NCBI GenBank assembly: GCA_016191875.1
Contig: JACPVG010000022.1
Span: forward strand, 1-64,000
From: Chloroflexota bacterium
GTDB taxonomy: Bacteria; Chloroflexota; Anaerolineae; Anaerolineales; UBA11579
Length of the DNA stretch: 64,000 nucleotides
Direction of reading: 5' to 3'
Below are positions 60,320-64,000 of this stretch, piece after piece (the first letter of the stretch is position 1; every line of letters starts with the position of its first letter). The notes beneath the pieces were generated by a model, which ran no database searches, was not told where the DNA came from, and was given only the letters and a program-made list of their open reading frames with translations. Made by a program: the position numbers and the translations under genes.

Positions 60320-60766
60320 CTATCGCTGAAACGGTTTTTTCAACAGGTCGATGGTTTCCAGCATACGCCGGAATCCGGCCAGGTAACTGTTGAGTTTGAT
60401 GACCGGCTCGGACAGGTTCTCGCTCAGGAACTCCGCCGTGCCGCGCAGGGTGTTCATGGCGTTGTTGGCTGAGTCGAGAAGCGGGCGCACTTCGTTCTGG
60501 ACCATATTCACCAGCCGGGCGACCTGCACGGCCAGGGTGACCAGGGCCACGCCGAGCAGCAACAGTTCAACCGCCAGGGCGATGATGAGGATGTCGCGGA
60601 TGTTGGCGGCGCGTTGCGGATACGCCAGCAGGTAGGCCACGCCTGCCACCAGCCCCACTACCAGCAGCAACGCGCCCAGACCCAGGCCGGCAGCCAGCAG
60701 GCGCCGGCGGCGCAGTTCCTCCGGGGAGGGAGGTGGCGGGCTGTAAGCGGCGCTGTCGGGCGGCAT
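60320..60766 (-). CDS. DUF948-like membrane protein
   Basis: A 148-residue protein with an N-terminal Pro-rich cytoplasmic start, two membrane helices ('LLAAGLGLGALLLVVGLVAGVAYLLA' and 'IIALAVELLLLGVALVTLAVQVARLV'), then a helical region 'VQNEVRPLLDSANNAMNTLRGTAEFLSENL'. The pattern of helix followed by 'LLDSANNAMNTLRGTAEFL' resembles DUF948, often found next to YtxH genes. The frame runs upstream to 60895, but ATG 60766 begins just before the Pro-rich part. Probably an envelope stress pair with the YtxH protein. Confidence 0.75.
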   Translation of the reverse strand: MPPDSAAYSPPPPSPEELRRRRLLAAGLGLGALLLVVGLVAGVAYLLAYPQRAANIRDILIIALAVELLLLGVALVTLAVQVARLVNMVQNEVRPLLDSANNAMNTLRGTAEFLSENLSEPVIKLNSYLAGFRRMLETIDLLKKPFQR

Positions 60767-60867
60767 CGTGACCCGATTATAGCATACCGGCCCCGCCAGG
60801 CGCGTGGCCGCTGACTCATGTCGGCAGTTGACTGAGCCAACTGCGTGGGCAACCTGCAACCCAAGTT

Positions 60868-61280
60868 GTTCCCCCGGCTGGCCTGTAAGCCGCATTCTGT
60901 CCAGCGCGTCGTAATCGAGTTTACGCCCGAAGGCTTCATCCTCGCCCGACGTGCCTGGGCGGCCATCTCTCTGGGACGCAGGTTGCCCTGCGCCTCGTGC
61001 AGCCTACCCGGGACTCAAACGCAGCGGGCCGCTGCTCGTCCCTGCTTGGCCTTGCTCCGGATGGGGGTTGCCTGGCCGCCGCCATTACGGGCGGCGCGGT
61101 GAGCTCTTACCTCGCCGTTTCACCCTTACCAGCATTGCTGCCGGCGGTTTGTTTCTGTGGCCCGGTCCGGCGGGTTATCCCCGCCCCGGGAATTACCCGG
61201 CATCCTGCCCTGTGGAGTGCGGACTTTCCTCGAGAGTTCGCCGTGCGAACGCCCGCGGCCGCCCGGCCAGCCTGGGGGAC
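60868..61280 (-). ncRNA. rnpB: RNase P RNA (class A)
   Basis: Catalytic RNA of RNase P that processes tRNA 5' ends. On the minus strand the conserved pieces are clear: GAGGAAAGTCCG near the 5' side, GGTAAGGGTGAAACGG, CGAGGTAAGAGCTCACCG, AGAGAGATGGCCGCCC and the 3' block ACAGAATGCGGCTTACAGGC. The P1 helix is formed by CCCCCAGGCTGGCC (61265-61278) and GGCCAGCCGGGGG (60871-60883 region). The total length is about 413 bases. Exact ends are inferred from P1 pairing and the promoter position. Confidence 0.92.
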
Positions 61281-61284
61281 TAAC

Positions 61285-61313
61285 ATCATAACGCCAAAAC
61301 TGGCACTTGACAA
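61285..61313 (-). promoter_or_regulatory. rnpB promoter
   Basis: On the minus strand TTGTCA (61308-61313), 17 bases, TATGAT (61285-61290). The predicted start is at about 61279, matching the predicted 5' end of RNase P RNA. Confidence 0.82.
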
Positions 61314-61336
61314 CAGCCCCCGTCCTTCTATATAAT
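61307..61336 (+). promoter_or_regulatory. rpoB promoter
   Basis: TTGACA (61307-61312), 18 bases, TATAAT (61331-61336). It shares five bases of its -35 box with the divergent rnpB -35 box. The leader (about 61343-61430) contains a GGCTTC/GAAGCC hairpin. Confidence 0.85.
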
Positions 61337-61430
61337 GGGCGCTTGGCTTCTTCGACGAAGCCGCCCTTCGTGTTTAATCAGGCTCTGGATATCATCCACT
61401 TCTTTCTTACCCTAAGGGAGACGCGCGCAA

Positions 61431-64000
61431 ATGTCTAAATCACTTCCGACCAAACGGTATTCTCGCATCCCGGTCCGGCTGGACCTGCCCAATCTTATCG
61501 AAGTCCAGCTGGAATCGTTTGAGCGGCTGAAGGCGGAAGGTTTGTTCGATCTCTTCCATGAGATCTCCCCGATCGAATCCTATAACAAAGGCATGAAGCT
61601 GTTCTTTCCCAGCCACAGCCCGGAAGCCCAGGAGTGGGGGTTGACTTACTGGTTCGATGAACCCAAATTCTCCATAGACGAGTGCATCAACCGCGACCTG
61701 ACCTACGCCCGGCCGATGTACGTTTCCGTGCTGCTGGCCGGCCCGGATGTGCCCGAACCCATCAAACAAGATATCTTCCTGGGCGACTTCGCCGAGATGA
61801 CGCCCAAAGGCACCTTTATCATTAACGGCACCGAACGTGTGGTGGTCTCTCAGCTCATCCGCTCGCCGGGCGTGTACTTCGAGGCCCCCAAGGACCGCGC
61901 CACCGGCCGCCCGCTGGCGACCGCCAAACTGATCCCCGACCGCGGCGCCTGGATGGAGTTCGAGACCCGCAAGAGCGACTACCTGACCCTCAAGTTCAAC
62001 CGCAAGCGCACTGTGCCGATCACCATCTTCCTGCGCGCCCTGGCGGCTGTTTCGGATGGCCTGGATACCGCGCCGCTTAAAGAAGGCAGCGACGAAGAGA
62101 TCATTGCGCTGTTCGCCGACATCGACACCAACACCGAGCGCATGTACCTGCCGGCCACCCTGCGCCAGGAAGGCGAGTGGGACCCGGACAGCAATCACAG
62201 CATCGCCGAGCAGGCGCTCATCGAATTCTTCCGCCGCATGCGGCCTGGGGACCCGGCCACGCTGGACAATGCCCGCGAGTTCCTCGAAACCCAGTTGTTC
62301 GACCAGCGCCACTACGATCTGGAGCGCGTCGGCCGCTACAAACTGAACCAGAAACTGGAGATGGGCGATGACGACCTGGTGCCGCTCAAACACCGCACCA
62401 TCACCAAGTGGGACGTGATCCACCTCGTGCGGCGCATGATCCTTATTAATAATGAAGTCGAGAAGGCCGACGATATCGACCACCTTGGTAATCGCCGTGT
62501 CAAGACCGTCGGCGAACTGATCCAGAACAAGCTGCGCATCGGCCTGCGGCGCATGGAGCGGGTCATCAAGGAACGCATGTCCATCCGCGACCAGGAGCAG
62601 CTTTCGCCCATCACGCTCATCAACATCCGCCCGGTGGTGGCGGCGCTGCGCGAGTTCTTCGGCTCCAGCCAACTCTCGCAGTTCATGGAACAGACCAACC
62701 CGCTCTCCGAACTCAAGCACAAGCGCACGATTTCAGCGCTCGGCCCGGGCGGCCTGCGGCGCGAGCGCGCAGGTTTCGACGTGCGCGACGTTCACCATTC
62801 GCACTACGGGCGTATCTGCCCGATTGAGACGCCCGAAGGCCCGAACATCGGCCTGATCGGCCGCCTGGCCTCCTTTGCGCGCGTCAACGAATACGGCTTC
62901 ATCGAGACGCCCTACCGCCGGGTCATCAATGTCGTCAAGCCTACCATCAAGGACCTCACCGGCCGCATGCTGCGCGAGGACGTTATGGACAAGAAGGGCA
63001 AGGTCATCGCCAAGGAAGGCGTCCGGCTGGATGAAGAAAAGGCCCGCCAGATCGCCAACGCCGACCTGCCGACCAACGAAGTCCTGGTGGTGCCGTTCGT
63101 CTCCGAGGACATGAAATATCTCTCGGCCAACTTTGAGGATAAGTTCTTCATCGCTCAGGCCAATGCGCCGCTGAACGATCACAACGAGTTCGTGCGCCCG
63201 CGCGTTTCCACACGCTATGAATCCGGGTTCAAGTTCTCCTCGCCGGTGGACATCGATTACATGGATGTGGCCCCGCACCAGGTGGTGGGTATCAGCGCCG
63301 CGCTCATTCCTTTCCTTGAGCACGACGACGCCAACCGCGCCCTGATGGGCTCGAACATGATGAGCCAGGCGGTGCCGCTGATCCAGCCGGAAGTGCCGCT
63401 GGTGGCGACCGGGATGGAGGGTTACGCTGCCCAGGATTCCGGCCAGGTAATCGTGGCCGAGGAAGACGGCGAGGTGGTCTCCGTGACCGGCAGCGAGATC
63501 GAAGTGCTGGGGTACGAGAGCAAGAAAGTGCGCCTGTACAAATTGCGCAAGTACCAGCGCAGCAATCAGAACACCTGCATCGACCAGCGCCCGGCCGTGG
63601 TCAAGGGCCAGCGGGTAAAGAAGAACGAAGTCATCGCCGACTCCTCCAGCACCCAGGAAGGCCTCCTGGCGCTCGGCCAGAATGTGACCGTGGCCTTCAT
63701 CTCCTGGGAGGGCGGCAATTTTGAAGACGCCATCCTGATTTCCGAGCGACTGGTGCAGGAGGACCGCTTCACTTCGGTGCACATCGAAAAATATGAAGTG
63801 GAAGCCCGCGACACCAAGCTCGGCCCGGAAGAGATCACCCGCGACATCCCCAACGTGGGCGAAGAAGCGGTCAAAGACCTGGATGAGCATGGCATCATCC
63901 GCATCGGGGCGGAGGTCGGCCCGGCCGACATCCTGGTGGGTAAGATCACGCCCAAGGGCGAGAAAGAACTTACGCCGGAAGAGCGCCTGCTGCGCGCTAT
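61431..64000 (+). CDS. rpoB: RNA polymerase beta subunit (5' part)
   Basis: Beta subunit of RNA polymerase, cut off by the window end after about 856 codons. The protein starts 'MSKSLPTKRYSRIPVRLDLP' and shows 'FFGSSQLSQFMEQTNPLSE', 'KHKRTISALGPGGLRRERAG', 'HYGRICPIETPEGPNIGLIG' and 'NFEDAILISERLV'. In the rifamycin pocket the E. coli Asp516 position is Glu (codon 62688-62690), Asn518 is Thr, and Arg529 is Thr (codon 62727-62729); His526 and Ser531 are kept. AAGGGAG at 61413-61419 is a possible ribosome-binding site. rpoC is expected downstream. Confidence 0.96.
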   Translation, partial: MSKSLPTKRYSRIPVRLDLPNLIEVQLESFERLKAEGLFDLFHEISPIESYNKGMKLFFPSHSPEAQEWGLTYWFDEPKFSIDECINRDLTYARPMYVSVLLAGPDVPEPIKQDIFLGDFAEMTPKGTFIINGTERVVVSQLIRSPGVYFEAPKDRATGRPLATAKLIPDRGAWMEFETRKSDYLTLKFNRKRTVPITIFLRALAAVSDGLDTAPLKEGSDEEIIALFADIDTNTERMYLPATLRQEGEWDPDSNHSIAEQALIEFFRRMRPGDPATLDNAREFLETQLFDQRHYDLERVGRYKLNQKLEMGDDDLVPLKHRTITKWDVIHLVRRMILINNEVEKADDIDHLGNRRVKTVGELIQNKLRIGLRRMERVIKERMSIRDQEQLSPITLINIRPVVAALREFFGSSQLSQFMEQTNPLSELKHKRTISALGPGGLRRERAGFDVRDVHHSHYGRICPIETPEGPNIGLIGRLASFARVNEYGFIETPYRRVINVVKPTIKDLTGRMLREDVMDKKGKVIAKEGVRLDEEKARQIANADLPTNEVLVVPFVSEDMKYLSANFEDKFFIAQANAPLNDHNEFVRPRVSTRYESGFKFSSPVDIDYMDVAPHQVVGISAALIPFLEHDDANRALMGSNMMSQAVPLIQPEVPLVATGMEGYAAQDSGQVIVAEEDGEVVSVTGSEIEVLGYESKKVRLYKLRKYQRSNQNTCIDQRPAVVKGQRVKKNEVIADSSSTQEGLLALGQNVTVAFISWEGGNFEDAILISERLVQEDRFTSVHIEKYEVEARDTKLGPEEITRDIPNVGEEAVKDLDEHGIIRIGAEVGPADILVGKITPKGEKELTPEERLLRA

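Overview
The window is a GC-rich, densely coded bacterial chromosome segment. It looks like Chloroflexota of the Anaerolineae kind, judging from the gene set and sequence style rather than from a database match. Supporting signs are the divergent rnpB/rpoB pair, a Thr/Pro-rich membrane-anchored protein, LysM/M23 and LysM/C39-like wall proteins, a split archaeal-style glutamate synthase set, a coenzyme-B12 mutase without its B12 domain, an AniA-type copper nitrite reductase fused to an extra cupredoxin, and short degenerate intergenic repeats. No phage, insertion sequence or CRISPR array was found.

Layout. 1-6.6 kb: DinB-like protein, 3-hydroxyacyl-CoA dehydrogenase, then an Asp23 / DAK2 (FakA-like) / two DegV (FakB-like) block for exogenous fatty-acid activation. 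6.7-10.7 kb: a four-gene electron-transfer module (22-haem cytochrome c, 2x[4Fe-4S] protein, FAD oxidoreductase, putative di-haem b membrane protein). 10.7-17.2 kb (minus strand): M23/LysM protein, solute-binding lipoprotein, three tandem M42 aminopeptidases, Thr/Pro-rich protein. 17.2-18.7 kb: PIG-L deacetylase and greA. 18.9-25.6 kb: a MarR-controlled MacB-type efflux operon with two permeases, and a divergent MFS exporter. 25.7-26.3 kb: two tandem zinc-ribbon microproteins. 26.3-31.7 kb (minus): glutamate-synthase-like genes behind a 430-nt structured leader with its own promoter and terminator. 32.2-33.7 kb: lysS. 34-38.2 kb: Cys-rich protein, EamA transporter, then mutA-mce-TPR lipoprotein. 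38.3-44.3 kb: infA, a C39-like/LysM protein, rsmG, two EamA transporters and a thiolase. 44.4-48.5 kb: a helical protein with an SPFH/HTH fusion, an ABC-F protein and a membrane protein. 48.6-52.5 kb: nirK and the plsX-fabF pair. 52.5-54.8 kb: tRNA-Leu(GAG), acr3 and an arsR-arsC fusion. 54.8-59.7 kb: SCP2 / aldehyde:ferredoxin oxidoreductase / NAD-dependent epimerase / NAD(P)HX repair operon. 59.9-64 kb: YtxH and DUF948-like proteins, RNase P RNA, and the 5' part of rpoB running off the window.

How the genes fit together. Several point to a versatile, partly anaerobic heterotroph: B12-dependent propionyl-CoA metabolism (mutA, mce), beta-oxidation-type enzymes (hydroxyacyl-CoA dehydrogenase, thiolase), peptide breakdown (M42 trio), a W/Mo aldehyde oxidoreductase, nitrite reduction, and a possible outward electron conduit. 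FakAB-like proteins and PlsX would feed acyl-phosphate into phospholipid synthesis. The most novel-looking elements are the multihaem electron-transfer module, the leader RNA ahead of the glutamate-synthase-like genes, the ArsR-ArsC fusion with an internal start, and the SPFH-HTH fusion.
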